A stretch of DNA of 64,000 bases, taken from NCBI RefSeq assembly GCF_021654575.1, contig NZ_AP024488.1:5421501-5485500 (forward strand). Reading direction: 5' to 3'. Below the pieces are notes generated by a model. That model searched no databases. It had not been told where the DNA came from and worked only from the letters and a program-made list of their open reading frames with translations. Positions 26,844 through 35,672 of the stretch are shown here, in pieces. The translations under genes were made by a program, and so were the position numbers. The stretch comes from Desulfoluna limicola (GTDB taxonomy: Bacteria > Desulfobacterota > Desulfobacteria > Desulfobacterales > Desulfolunaceae). The first letter of the stretch is position 1, and each line of letters opens with the position of its first letter.

Positions 26844-27725
26844 ATGGCGGGGGTACGCCGTTTTCAGGTGGATGACGTTCTCTATCCGTTTGACTCGCAT
26901 TGGTATGAGTGGGAAGGGGCTCGCATGCACTATGTGGATGAGGGGGAGGGGATGCCGGTGGTGATGCTCCATGGCAATCCCACCTGGTCGTTTCTCTACC
27001 GGAAGGTGATCCGAAGGCTTCATGGCAAGTGCCGGTGCATCGCGCCGGACTATCCCGGCTTCGGGTTTTCAGACCATCCCGCCGGGTATGGCTACACCCC
27101 GCAGGAGCATGCCGGGTGGGTGAAGGCCCTGCTCAATCACTTGGGGCTGAAGGAATATGTGCTGGTGATGCAGGACTGGGGCGGCCCCATCGGGCTTTCC
27201 ATCGGCGTGGAGGCCCCGGAGAGGGTGGCTGGGATGTTGCTTTTGAACACCTGGTGCTGGCCTCCCATGATGAATGCCCGTGTTTTTTCCTGGATCATGG
27301 GCGGGCCCCTTCGGGAGTGGATGCATCAGAAGCACAATTTTTTTGCCCGCAAGGTGCTTCCCTCTGGCATTGCGGGGTCGTCGAAACTCGACCCGGATGT
27401 GATTGATGCCTACCTCTCCCCCTTTTCCACCTATGAGTACCGAAGGGGCACCGCTGAATTTCCGCATCAGATCCGTAAAGCGTCCTCCTGGCTGGCTTCC
27501 ATTGAACATCAGTTGCCTCTTTTAAAGAAGGTGCCAAAGGAGATGGTCTGGGCCATGAAGGATCCCGCCTTTGGCAGCAACGCCTACATTCACCGCTGGC
27601 GCAGTTACTTTCCCGATATTTTTACGGAGAGGGTCAAGAATGCCTCCCACTACCTGCAGGAGGATTGCCCGGACAAAATTGTGGAAGGATTGGAAAGGGT
27701 GTTTGACATGATGGCATCAAGGTGA
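26844..27725 (+). CDS. Haloalkane dehalogenase-like alpha/beta hydrolase
   Basis: 293 residues with AGGAGG before the ATG. All five residues of the haloalkane dehalogenase site are present: nucleophile Asp111 followed by halide-binding Trp112 (QDWGG), second halide ligand Asn45 (HGNPTW), acid Asp240 (MKDPAFG) and base His269 (NASHYLQED). The family hydrolyses carbon-halogen bonds to alcohol and halide in the cytoplasm without cofactor. The cap region (140-215) sets substrate range and is not predictable here. The close relatives of this fold include epoxide and ester hydrolases, but those do not normally combine Asn45 with Trp112. Stand-alone gene; its stop codon is the AAGGTGA of a repeat. 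Confidence 0.8.
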   Translation: MAGVRRFQVDDVLYPFDSHWYEWEGARMHYVDEGEGMPVVMLHGNPTWSFLYRKVIRRLHGKCRCIAPDYPGFGFSDHPAGYGYTPQEHAGWVKALLNHLGLKEYVLVMQDWGGPIGLSIGVEAPERVAGMLLLNTWCWPPMMNARVFSWIMGGPLREWMHQKHNFFARKVLPSGIAGSSKLDPDVIDAYLSPFSTYEYRRGTAEFPHQIRKASSWLASIEHQLPLLKKVPKEMVWAMKDPAFGSNAYIHRWRSYFPDIFTERVKNASHYLQEDCPDKIVEGLERVFDMMASR

Positions 27726-27791
27726 GCCACCTTGAAAGCTGGCTTACGAATGCGACTCGGGTGTCTTTCTTCACCTGTTGTCGCGTTCGCC
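27719..27791 (+). repeat. Modular repeat supplying the stop codon of the hydrolase gene
   Basis: AAGGTGAGCCACCTTGAAAGC starts within the last codons, and its TGA is the stop. The GCGAATGC/CGCGTTCGC arms are partly diverged, and the central CCTCGTTCC loop is replaced. Confidence 0.65.
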
Positions 27792-27892
27792 TTCGTGCAA
27801 CCTGTGGCGTCCTGCACTGTGTCTCACAAGAGCGGGAGGTGTGGTGGCCCTGTTCATGAGCCTGTTGTTTACGGGCTCAGCCCGTCACCGTT

Positions 27893-28474
27893 TTAAATCT
27901 CTTCGAAATGCTGGGCTTGGTAGGTGTAGACATCCAGCCCCGGTTCCTGCCATGCGGTTTTGGAGAGGCCGGCTTTGAGGCAGAGCTGGCAGAGGAAGGT
28001 TTCGGGATTTGGGATTTGTTGCCAGACCTGGGGAAGAAAGGTGGCCGATGCGCCGCCTTTTTTTATGATGACCCCGTCAAGGCCTGTGCGAAGGCTCGTG
28101 AGAAGGGTGGCCGGCGAGTCGAAAACGAGGGGCTCCGGCTGGGTGAGGATGCTCACCTCGATGAGTATTTCATCGAACTCTCCCGGATCCACCGGGTTGA
28201 ATCGAGGGTCCTTGAAGGCCGCAGACAGGGTGTTCTCTGTGATCGACTCCCGGATGGTGCCGACGGGCATGATGGTGCCGATGCATCCCCGAAGGTGGCC
28301 CTGGCGTTTCAGGGTGACAAAGGTGGCCTGCTGGTGATCAAAGAACGGGTCGTCAAGATCGGCGTTTGTTTCTGCCACGCCCCAGGGGATGTGAAGGGCT
28401 TCAGCCAGGGTTTTGCGCGCCAGCTTTACAAGGGCCATGCCCTGGTTTCGGTCAAGGGTGGTGTCAGGTGTCAT
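27893..28474 (-). CDS. AMMECR1-domain protein (AmmeMemoRadiSam protein A type)
   Basis: 193 residues from ATG 28474, where GGAGG lies 5 bases upstream; a TTG four codons earlier is less likely. The AMMECR1 signature LRGCIGTI (about 65-72) and the FDEILIEVSILT strand (about 104) are present. In many prokaryotes this domain is encoded with Memo-like and radical-SAM proteins; neither partner is in this window. The biochemical function is unknown even in well-studied homologues. Confidence 0.88.
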   Translation of the reverse strand: MTPDTTLDRNQGMALVKLARKTLAEALHIPWGVAETNADLDDPFFDHQQATFVTLKRQGHLRGCIGTIMPVGTIRESITENTLSAAFKDPRFNPVDPGEFDEILIEVSILTQPEPLVFDSPATLLTSLRTGLDGVIIKKGGASATFLPQVWQQIPNPETFLCQLCLKAGLSKTAWQEPGLDVYTYQAQHFEEI

Positions 28475-28530
28475 GAGGGCCTCCAAAGCAGGGAAATTAG
28501 GTGATGGTATACAGGTTATATGGAAAACAT

Positions 28531-28633
28531 GCCTCCGGCGGCAAGGGGCTGAGCCCCTTGACCCCAGGTTCGCAAATGCTCTAAGCCCTCGTCCCTCGGG
28601 CTCTTCACATTTGCTGACGGGCTTTGCCCGTGG
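28531..28633 (+). repeat. Modular palindromic repeat, AAGGGGCTGAGCCCCTT variant
   Basis: GCCTCCGGCGGC head, hairpin AAGGGGCTGAGCCCCTT, ACCCCAGGTTCGC, CCCTCGTCCCTCGGG loop and ACGGGCTTTGCCCGT hairpin. It stands upstream of the AMMECR1 gene. Confidence 0.75.
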
Positions 28634-28800
28634 GGTCCCTGTGGAGACTGTTTATGCCGTCTTCCCCGGCTGTCAGGAATGGGGGAACATGTGAGCTGCC
28701 AAGTTTTTAAGGTGGCTCGTCGGCCTTTGAGGGGCCAGATGACCGGGGATCCATGTGTGCATTCCACCACCAATCGATGCTGATTTTTACCGGAATAACT

Positions 28801-28873
28801 CCAGCGGCCAAACGGTTGCCCGATCTGATTGGCAACCTGGGGTCCAGGGGATTATCCCCTGGCCGCCGGATGC
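28801..28873 (-). repeat. Composite of two repeat modules
   Basis: GCGGCCAAACGGTTGCC and CTGATTGGCAACC join a CCAGGGGATTATCCCCTGG hairpin ended by CCGCCGGA. It abuts the 3' end of the small cysteine-rich gene at 28880. Confidence 0.65.
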
Positions 28874-28879
28874 GATGCT

Positions 28880-29080
28880 TTAAGCTTTGCCTTTGTTAAC
28901 GAGGCGCGCAAAGTGCTCAAAGCTTCTGTCAAAGGTCTTTTCCGCCTCGGGGGGAAAGAAGCAGGCGGGGAGCTGGTTTTTGCCTCGGTGGTAGGCGACG
29001 CACTGGCAGCAGGCGCCTCGTTTGTCGCAGTCGTAGGTGCAGGGGCAGTTGGCACGGTTTTTCTCTAAGGTGCAATCCAT
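28880..29080 (-). CDS. Small cysteine-rich protein (DUF6485-like)
   Basis: 66 residues from the ATG at 29080; GGAG lies 6 bases upstream, so the longer frame to 29215 is not used. Five cysteines are packed into residues 3-27 (CTLEKNRANCPCTYDCDKRG, then CCQC), followed by a conserved-looking tail LPACFFPPEAEKTFDRSFEHFARL. This matches the small family found in anaerobes now called DUF6485. Metal or Fe-S binding is plausible from the cysteine spacing, but nothing is known of the function. Confidence 0.75.
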   Translation of the reverse strand: MDCTLEKNRANCPCTYDCDKRGACCQCVAYHRGKNQLPACFFPPEAEKTFDRSFEHFARLVNKGKA

Positions 29081-29247
29081 GAATGTCTCCGCAAAGTAGG
29101 TGTCAGGTCGAGTTAAAAGCAGGGCGAAAGGCTGAGGGCCGATGAGTCGCTTCGCTCCGGCATGTGAACATACCATGAGCGAAGCATGCTTTTTAAACCG
29201 GGAACCAGGGACCACGACATGGGTTGACCCAATGACGCCGTTGGTCA

Positions 29248-29340
29248 GGGGCGAAGCCCGTGAGCGAATGTGAACGGCCCCGAGGCACGAGGGGCCGAGA
29301 GCATTCGCGAACCAGGTTTCCAGGTGCCTTCACCTGGCTA
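29248..29340 (-). repeat. Modular repeat at the 3' end of the U32 peptidase gene
   Basis: A variant with CCAGGTGAAGGCACCTGG hairpin, GCGAATGC and CATTCGC arms, CCTCGTGCCTCGG loop and CACGGGCTTCGCCCC. The U32 stop codon (29338-29340) lies at its edge. Confidence 0.65.
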
Positions 29341-31332
29341 CAGCAACCGGATGTTCCAGTTCCACTCTCCAGGGCGTTTTTTGAGCTTCACGCCTTTGGG
29401 AATGGGTTCGTGCATGTGGACAAAGAGGGAGTAGCCCCACTTTCTCAGGTCTGCGGATTTGTCCGTGATGTCCACGCGCCAGTTGGGGTAGAGCCAGTGG
29501 TTCTCCCCGTATTTCGCCACCCAGGACTCTTCACCCCTGGGGCTGGCAAAGGGCTCGTGGGGGTTGAGCGCGGGGGTGAGGGTCCGGGCGATGGTCAAGG
29601 GGAAGTAGCCGGCCACCACCACGCCTGTGGGCAGGGGGGACGCCTGGGCCAGGTCCCTGAAGTCCTCCTGGGAGAGCTCCGGAGAGGCCATGACCCCTGT
29701 GAAACCGCGCTTTTTCAAAATATCCGCCGTCAGCGCGTTGGCGATGTTGCAGAAAGGGCCTGCCCAGAGGTGGAGCCCTTTTCGTTTGGCCTCGGGAAAG
29801 AGGGCAATCTGCCAGGGAGCGCCGAGCACAAAGTGCTTGGCACCGAAGTTGACCAGCCTTCGGACCAGGGCTGCGTACTCTTTCTCCTCACCGGGCCAGA
29901 TGACGGGGTTGAGCCACCACCAGCGTCCGCCCACGCCGCCTTTGCGGGTTTTGGGCACGGCTTTTTCTGATATCCAGGTTGCTTTCTCTGTGTTCTTGGG
30001 CCCGTGCCGGTCTTCCCGGAAGAGGTAGAGGGTGGTGGCGCGGTCCCCTTTTTTTGCCTTGTATCGGACCACCTTGGGAAGCTTGGCCGTGGAGGGGGTC
30101 ACCGCGTCGACCTTGAACGTGTCGGCCTCTTTGGCAAGGGCGGAGATGGCATCCTTCAGGCCTTTTTCCCGGCGATCGATGAGGAATACGGGGGTTCCCT
30201 TAGCGGGGATGCGCTCTTTTTGGGGGGCGATGTGGAATTTCCCTTTTTTGGGGACGCTTCCTTTGACACGCCGGATGAGGTGACCCTGTTCATCTTCATA
30301 CCCGATACGCAGAAGATCGCCGGGGAGCAGGGCTTCTCTCGGGTTGAACCAGGGCTCTTTAAAGGATCCCTGAAGCCTGCCGAGCATGAGACCGGAGCCG
30401 GTTTGCGCCTTGGTATCCACGGGGTTGTACGGGCGTTGGGGCAGAAAGTTGTAGTGGGTGCCGGAGCGTCCCAGGGCCAGCTCCAGAAGGCCCTGGGCGG
30501 TTTTCTTGACCTTCGGGTCTTTGCCGTTGTCCCGCAGCATTTTGTACGCGGTGGTGGCGTAGTAAACGTAGTGGGGCCCTTTTTTTCGTCCCTCGATCTT
30601 CCAGGTGGTGACCTGGGGGATGTCGAGGAGGACTTTCACCAGGGTGTCCAGGGAGAGGTCCTGGCAGGAGAAGAAACGCTCGTTTTTATGGCCCTGCTTG
30701 TAGAGCCTTCGGCAGGGCTGGACGCATCGGCCGCGCAGGCCGCTTTTGCCGCCCATGTAGCTGCTCCAGTAGCAGCGTCCCGAGACCCCGTAGCACAGGG
30801 CGCCGTGAATAAAGACCTCCAGGTCCACGCCGTTGGGGACGGCTTCGGCAGCCGCCTTGATCTCTTCGACGTTGAGTTCGCGGGGGAGCACGATTCGCTT
30901 GGTGCCGGTGGCAGCCACCGCCTCTGCGAACCCTTGCGTAAAGGACGCATTGGCAAGGGTGGAGAGGTGAAGCTCTCCCTTGAACCCTGCGGCTTCCGCC
31001 AGGGCGGGGATGGCCGGGTCGGAGAAGATGATGGCGTCGGGCTCGACAAGCCGTGCAAGCTTTTCGATCTGGCTTAAGGCCCGCTCCAGTTCGTGCTCCT
31101 TTAAAAGGGTATTCATGGTGACGTACACCTCAACCCCTTTTTTATGGGCGAGGCGTGTCAGGGCGGCCAGCTCCTCCATGGAGAAGTTGTCGGCCTCCAT
31201 GCGGGCGGAAAAGCTTTTCAAGCCGCAGTAGACGGCGTCGGCCCCGGCGGCCAGGGCTGCGAGGAAGGCATCTTTGCTTCCGGCAGGGGCCAGGATTTTA
31301 GGCGGATTATGTGTGATGCCGTTTTCCGGCAT
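29338..31332 (-). CDS. U32-family peptidase / rRNA hydroxylation factor (RlhA-like)
   Basis: 664 residues, AAGGAG before the ATG. Peptidase U32 domain begins at residue 13 (ILAPAGSKDAFLAALAAGADAVYCGLK). The conserved cysteine block CYWSSYMGGKSGLRGRC (about 187-203) followed by PCRRLY matches the Fe-S-type U32 proteins. Long proteins of this group include RlhA, which hydroxylates 23S rRNA C2501 in E. coli; orthology is inference. Residues after about 430 are an extra domain, as in other long deltaproteobacterial members. It stands alone with a terminator-like hairpin in its leader. Confidence 0.85.
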   Translation of the reverse strand: MPENGITHNPPKILAPAGSKDAFLAALAAGADAVYCGLKSFSARMEADNFSMEELAALTRLAHKKGVEVYVTMNTLLKEHELERALSQIEKLARLVEPDAIIFSDPAIPALAEAAGFKGELHLSTLANASFTQGFAEAVAATGTKRIVLPRELNVEEIKAAAEAVPNGVDLEVFIHGALCYGVSGRCYWSSYMGGKSGLRGRCVQPCRRLYKQGHKNERFFSCQDLSLDTLVKVLLDIPQVTTWKIEGRKKGPHYVYYATTAYKMLRDNGKDPKVKKTAQGLLELALGRSGTHYNFLPQRPYNPVDTKAQTGSGLMLGRLQGSFKEPWFNPREALLPGDLLRIGYEDEQGHLIRRVKGSVPKKGKFHIAPQKERIPAKGTPVFLIDRREKGLKDAISALAKEADTFKVDAVTPSTAKLPKVVRYKAKKGDRATTLYLFREDRHGPKNTEKATWISEKAVPKTRKGGVGGRWWWLNPVIWPGEEKEYAALVRRLVNFGAKHFVLGAPWQIALFPEAKRKGLHLWAGPFCNIANALTADILKKRGFTGVMASPELSQEDFRDLAQASPLPTGVVVAGYFPLTIARTLTPALNPHEPFASPRGEESWVAKYGENHWLYPNWRVDITDKSADLRKWGYSLFVHMHEPIPKGVKLKKRPGEWNWNIRLL

Positions 31333-31361
31333 GGTGTGACTCCTTTGTTCTTAGAATCTAA

Positions 31362-31400
31362 AACGCCTCATTCCGGTACCCAAAGGTGCGATGAGGCGTT
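31362..31400 (-). terminator. Hairpin in the leader of the U32 gene
   Basis: A perfect 10-bp stem AACGCCTCAT/ATGAGGCGTT with a 19-base loop. On the minus strand it is followed by TTAGATT, then AAGGAG and the start codon about 30 bases on, so it could be an attenuator or the end of an upstream unit. Confidence 0.5.
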
Positions 31401-31793
31401 GTCAGCGTAGGGATGCACCCTGATTTTACCCGGTTTGCTGCAATAAACGGGGGCCGGGAGGGGATGCGGTGATTTTTTTTGTGGTCACCACCATGGGGGA
31501 ACACAACTAATTAGAATACCAAATTTGCAGGCAAAGTAAATAGATTCAATGGATGCCGTCATTTCCACTTCAGCAAAACCTGTTTCCCGCGGATGAGAAG
31601 CAAATACCCCGGAATAATTGAACGTTGAGATCGGATAAGAAATCTGATACCCACAACCTTGGAAGTATGCCTCGACCGGCTGGATCGGTTTCTGCCATGT
31701 ATGGGGTATGTTACCTCTCCCCTGGGCTTGGAAACCGGCAGCGTTTGTCTCTTTGGAGGCATTTCTTCGAATTTATTGGCGAGTTCATCATTC

Positions 31794-32981
31794 ATGGGCG
31801 GTTCTCTTTTTACATGGTATGGCGAGTTCGCCGACAAAGACACCGAAGCGGCATACCGAGGCTCTTTCTGGCCTGATATGATGGGCGGGACGGCCCGTAT
31901 CTGCGCCCTGGCCTCCTTTGGCTTTCTCCTGGCGGGCTTGACCCTGCTGGCTGAACGGGGGATGACGCCCCTGGTCAGTTTTCTCACCCTGTTGCGTGGC
32001 ATGGTTTGCGTCACCGGGCTTTTGCCCCTGGTGCTTTTGGGAAGCCGTTACTCCGCCCGCTTCACCCCTGTTCTCATCGCCTCGTTTATGGTCTGCCTCG
32101 GTTGCTACGAATCGGTGGCGGCGGTTCTTACGTACAGACCGGGGATGGAGTCCTCCACCCCCTATACCCTGCTGATCGTGCTTCTTTTCTATATTGTGGT
32201 TCCCTTGACCCTGAAGCATATCATGGCGGCGGGGATCATTGTCTCGGTGATGTATATTTCCGCCCTGAGGCTTTTTGTGGTGCCCGGTTGGTCGAACCTG
32301 TTTCAGCTGACCCTTTTTTTTGCCATCGTCAATGCCCTTGGGACCTCTGTGTTCATCCATATGGCCGGCTGGCGGAGGCGCCATTTCATCGATCTGGAGG
32401 AGATTCGTCATCTCAACGAGAAGCTGCATCAGGAGATGAGGAAAAAAGAGGAGACCAACCGTCACCTGGAGCATCTCTCCATCACTGACAGCCTGACCGG
32501 TGTGGGGAATCGTCGCAAGTTTCTGGAGGTGGCGGATATGGAGCGGCGACGTGCCTATCGATACGGGGTGCCCTTCTCCGTGGTGATGCTCGACATCGAT
32601 CATTTTAAAGAGGTCAACGATCGCTACGGCCACGAAGGGGGGGACATCGCCCTGTGCGAGCTGACCCGCGTGGTGGAAGAGCAGCTCCGGTGCTCCGACC
32701 TTTTGGTTCGCCTGGGCGGTGAGGAGTTTGCCATTCTGCTTCCTGAAACCCGGCGGGAAGAAGCCTACACGCTGGCTGAACGCGTGCGTCAGAGGCTGGC
32801 CGCCAACGTGGTGCACGCCGGTATCCTTCGTTTCTCCATCACCGCCAGCCTGGGCGTGGCCGAGGTGCTGAATGACCGGGAGGATTCGGTGAAGGGGATT
32901 CTCAACCGGGCCGATTCCGCCCTGTACAAAGCCAAGGCAAAGGGTCGTAATTGTACCGAGCTGTATGAGCCGGAGCTGTAA
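31794..32981 (+). CDS. Membrane diguanylate cyclase
   Basis: About 395 residues from ATG 31794; ATG 31701 or TTG 31659 are alternatives and no start has a strong ribosome site. Six hydrophobic segments (about residues 30-200) precede a short coiled coil and a GGDEF domain with the catalytic GGEEF at 308-312 and a DIDHFKEVNDRYGHEGGD metal-binding segment. Predicted to make c-di-GMP at the inner membrane in response to an unknown membrane signal. Monocistronic; a repeat follows 26 bases after the stop. Confidence 0.87.
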   Translation: MGGSLFTWYGEFADKDTEAAYRGSFWPDMMGGTARICALASFGFLLAGLTLLAERGMTPLVSFLTLLRGMVCVTGLLPLVLLGSRYSARFTPVLIASFMVCLGCYESVAAVLTYRPGMESSTPYTLLIVLLFYIVVPLTLKHIMAAGIIVSVMYISALRLFVVPGWSNLFQLTLFFAIVNALGTSVFIHMAGWRRRHFIDLEEIRHLNEKLHQEMRKKEETNRHLEHLSITDSLTGVGNRRKFLEVADMERRRAYRYGVPFSVVMLDIDHFKEVNDRYGHEGGDIALCELTRVVEEQLRCSDLLVRLGGEEFAILLPETRREEAYTLAERVRQRLAANVVHAGILRFSITASLGVAEVLNDREDSVKGILNRADSALYKAKAKGRNCTELYEPEL

Positions 32982-33007
32982 CTCCCAAGGACCGTCCATT
33001 CGAAAGG

Positions 33008-33127
33008 GCCTCCGGCGGCAAGGGTGGCGAAGCCACTTAGGCAAAAAACACCTCGAAAGCGGGTTGCGAATGCTCCCGCCCCTCGTCCCTCGGGTCGATT
33101 GCATTCGCTGATGGGCTCAGGCCGTGA
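33008..33127 (+). repeat. Modular palindromic repeat, long variant
   Basis: GCCTCCGGCGGC, AGGGTGGCGAAGCCACTTAGG insertion, CACCTCGAAAGCGGG, GCGAATGC/GCATTCGC arms around CCCCTCGTCCCTCGGG, then ATGGGCTCAGGCCGTG. Confidence 0.8.
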
Positions 33128-33164
33128 CCAATGCTGCCATGGCCTTAGTTTTTGAACAAAATCT

Positions 33165-33213
33165 GTTTGTCAAACTTTTCAAAAGTTTGGCCCCCGGCAG
33201 GGCCGCCGGAGGC
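33165..33213 (-). repeat. Repeat of the CAAACTTTTGAAAAGTTTG class
   Basis: A well-preserved copy: TTTGTCAAACTTTTC, AAAAGTTTGGCCCCCGGCAG, GGCCGCCGGAGGC. The end lies 39 bases before the exporter start. Confidence 0.8.
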
Positions 33214-33251
33214 ATTCTCTCCCCCCACATATTAATAGCGACTGACACAGA

Positions 33252-34460
33252 ATGACCACACAACAAGACATGTCTCCCACACGGACTGTGGTGACCCTGG
33301 CGGCTCTTTCCGCCATCGCCGCCTTCTCCATCGATACTTATATTCCCGCCATCCCCACCATGGCCAAAGCCCTTTCGGCACCCATCCACAAGGTGGAGCT
33401 TTCCATCAGTACCTTTTTTATCGGGTACGCCCTGGGTCAGCTTTTCGGAGGGCCCTTGTCGGACCGGTTGGGGCGCAGGCGGGTTGCCTTGATGGGGCTT
33501 TCCCTCTTTCTATTCTCAAGTTTTCTGCTGATCTTCTCCCAGGCCGTCTGGCAGCTCCTGGCCCTTCGCACCGTCCAGGCCGTAGGCGGCGGATTCGCCA
33601 CGGTGGTGGCCGGGGCCACGGTACGTGATCTCTATGAAGGGCGGGAAGGGGCGCGCATGATGTCCCTGGTTCAGTCCGTGACCATGGGGGCTCCGTTGGT
33701 GGCTCCCGCCGTGGGCACGATTCTTCTTGCCGGGTTCTCCTGGCACGCCATTTTTCTGTTTCTCTGCGCCTACGCCCTGTTTCTCATGGGAATTTTATAC
33801 AGGCGCTACCCGGTCTCTGGGCGCCCGGTCCAGGCCGGCAATGCCATGACACTCGGGCATGTGTCTCGGGAGTACGCCAGCGTCCTTCTTCACCCCGTCT
33901 CCCCCTGGTTCATGCTGGTCCACACCTTTGCCTGCGGCGGGCTCTACGCCTTTTTAACGGAGTCGGCCTTTATGTACATGGGCTACTTCGGCGTCGCCGA
34001 GGCCCTTTTTCCCGTGCTGTTCAGCTCCGGGGTCGTGGTGGTGATTATCCTCTCCCGGCTGAACGCCCGGCTTGTGCGCCGCGTCAACCCCATGGGGCTT
34101 CTCACCTGCGGGATCCTGATCCAGGTGGTCTGCGGCATCGCCCTTGCCGTCCAGGCCTCGTTTCTGACCCCCACCCTTCCTGTCACCGTTGCCCTGAACC
34201 TTTTGTATATAGGGTCACTCGGCCTTATCATGGGCAACACCGTCTCGGGAAACCTCCAGAACTTCCCGGAAAAGAGCGGCACCGCCCACGCCCTCATGGG
34301 CGTCATCAACTGCCTCGGCGGCGCGGTGGCCGGCATCACCGCCAGCCACTTCCACGACGGCAGCCTGAAACCCCTGGCCTGGGTCATGTGTCTCAGTGCT
34401 CTTTTTGCCTTGGGGTTTCTGATTATCCTGCGCAAGCGAATGCATATGGGAGTGAGGTAG
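33252..34460 (+). CDS. Bcr/CflA-type multidrug exporter (MFS)
   Basis: 402 residues with twelve hydrophobic segments. The MFS motif A variant is GGPLSDRLGRRRV (about 61-73) between TM2 and TM3. The opening FSIDTYIPAIPTMAKAL is typical of the Bcr/CflA drug:proton antiporter branch. Predicted inner-membrane proton-coupled efflux of antibiotics or similar compounds; substrate unknown. Monocistronic, flanked by repeats. Confidence 0.9.
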   Translation: MTTQQDMSPTRTVVTLAALSAIAAFSIDTYIPAIPTMAKALSAPIHKVELSISTFFIGYALGQLFGGPLSDRLGRRRVALMGLSLFLFSSFLLIFSQAVWQLLALRTVQAVGGGFATVVAGATVRDLYEGREGARMMSLVQSVTMGAPLVAPAVGTILLAGFSWHAIFLFLCAYALFLMGILYRRYPVSGRPVQAGNAMTLGHVSREYASVLLHPVSPWFMLVHTFACGGLYAFLTESAFMYMGYFGVAEALFPVLFSSGVVVVIILSRLNARLVRRVNPMGLLTCGILIQVVCGIALAVQASFLTPTLPVTVALNLLYIGSLGLIMGNTVSGNLQNFPEKSGTAHALMGVINCLGGAVAGITASHFHDGSLKPLAWVMCLSALFALGFLIILRKRMHMGVR

Positions 34461-34473
34461 GGGCACAAAGCAT

Positions 34474-34568
34474 GCCTCCGGCGGGCAGGGGCTAAAGCCC
34501 CTGCACCCCAGGTTCGCGAATGCTCCCGCCCCTCGTTCCTCGGGGCGATCACATTCGCTGACGGGCTT
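34474..34568 (+). repeat. Modular palindromic repeat, CAGGGGCTAAAGCCCCTG variant
   Basis: GCCTCCGGCGGG, CAGGGGCTAAAGCCCCTG, CACCCCAGGTTCGCGAATGC, CCCCTCGTTCCTCGGGG, CACATTCGC. It starts 13 bases after the exporter stop. Confidence 0.8.
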
Positions 34569-34670
34569 CCATGAGAAGGGTTGAGGTGGCTTAACCTCCT
34601 TCGTGATCTTCTTGGTTTATTATCATTAGGGTTGCATGATGAAATTCGCCTGAATTTTATCCTGTAAAAG

Positions 34671-34736
34671 TTGACATGTTCAGCCAGTCTGGTAATCCGC
34701 CCTTGGCCCTTGGCCCTTGGCCCTTGGCCCTTGGCC
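34671..34736 (+). repeat. Heptanucleotide array 3 (GCCCTTG)n with its promoter-like box
   Basis: TTGACA (34671-34676), 16 bases, TAATCC (34693-34698), then about five copies of GCCCTTG. This is the shortest array and uses G where arrays 1 and 2 have A. No gene was found from 34737 to 34999. Confidence 0.85.
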
Positions 34737-34999
34737 TCCCCTTGTGTGGCATTTTACCACATATTTATTACCGGTGGTGCTTTTGTATCCATAGGTATGA
34801 TTTTTTGACGCATTTCTACCCAGTGTCACACATTTGTGAGACACTTTTGCTCAAAACCTTTTGGGGACAGGGGATTTTGGGGGGTATGGGAAAGAAAATG
34901 GCGAGAAAAGAGGGTTTTGAGAAAACATTTCAATGTTGGCATCAAACATGCAGGAGTATCAGGTCAAAACAATCTGTAACCCCAAAACGGAGGTGATGC

Positions 35000-35173
35000 A
35001 TGAATGCCATCGAATCAAGAACGACCCGATACGAAGAATCCCTGGAAGAAGTGACCCTGGAAGCTCTGGTTGCCGCTGTAAGTGAATCCATTGAGCCCGG
35101 TGAAGAAGCGATCATCCCCCATGTCGTGAACCATATCCTCAACCAGAACCAGGCTCGCATGATCAGCTGCTGA
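35000..35173 (+). CDS. Small unknown protein, 57 residues
   Basis: Short frame with an excellent ribosome site, GGAGG 6 bases before the ATG. The product begins MNAIESRTTRYEESLEEVT and ends NQNQARMISC; it is acidic and helix-prone in the middle and has a single cysteine as the last residue. Two hairpins follow (35234-35284). No family is recognised. It could be a small regulator or peptide precursor, but nothing in the sequence decides this. The nearest gene on the same strand is the siroheme sulfite reductase, 500 bases downstream. Confidence 0.6.
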   Translation: MNAIESRTTRYEESLEEVTLEALVAAVSESIEPGEEAIIPHVVNHILNQNQARMISC

Positions 35174-35233
35174 TATGGCTGACCTGCCCCTGGGGACCCA
35201 CCGACGGGATGTCCCGGTAATGAGGACACGGAT

Positions 35234-35284
35234 GCATGCCGGTCATGGCCCGGCATACAGTAAACCGTTCTTTTGAACGGTTTA
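35234..35284 (+). terminator. Twin hairpins after the 57-residue ORF
   Basis: ATGCCGG/CCGGCAT (35234-35254), then a perfect 10-bp stem TAAACCGTTC/GAACGGTTTA with a TTTT loop (35261-35284). No long T-run follows, so termination strength is uncertain. Confidence 0.5.
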
Positions 35285-35672
35285 TTGAACGATCGTGTTT
35301 GATTTTTCAGGCAAAATTTTATAAAACCTCTTTGATCATTGATCTCGCATCAGGGTCGAAGCGCTGAAGCCTCGTTGGTCCATTGGACATCGGGGCTTTT
35401 TGTGGGGCATCGATACGCTGCCCCGATGAACATGGGCGCGGCCTTTATGCGGAACAACCCAATTTAAACTCGCAGTTGAACGAGTCCGTTACCACAGGCA
35501 GGCGGGACAGATTTTCCATGGAGAGATCCCGGCACCCCTGGCAGGAGCCTTACCCAAATGAAATGCTCGGGTGGGGACAGGGGGCCATACCGCTCTTCGA
35601 TGACGCCATCGGATCCCATCCGATTGCCCTGCTGCCGACGCAAACTTAATTATATTACAAGGGACAACCGTC

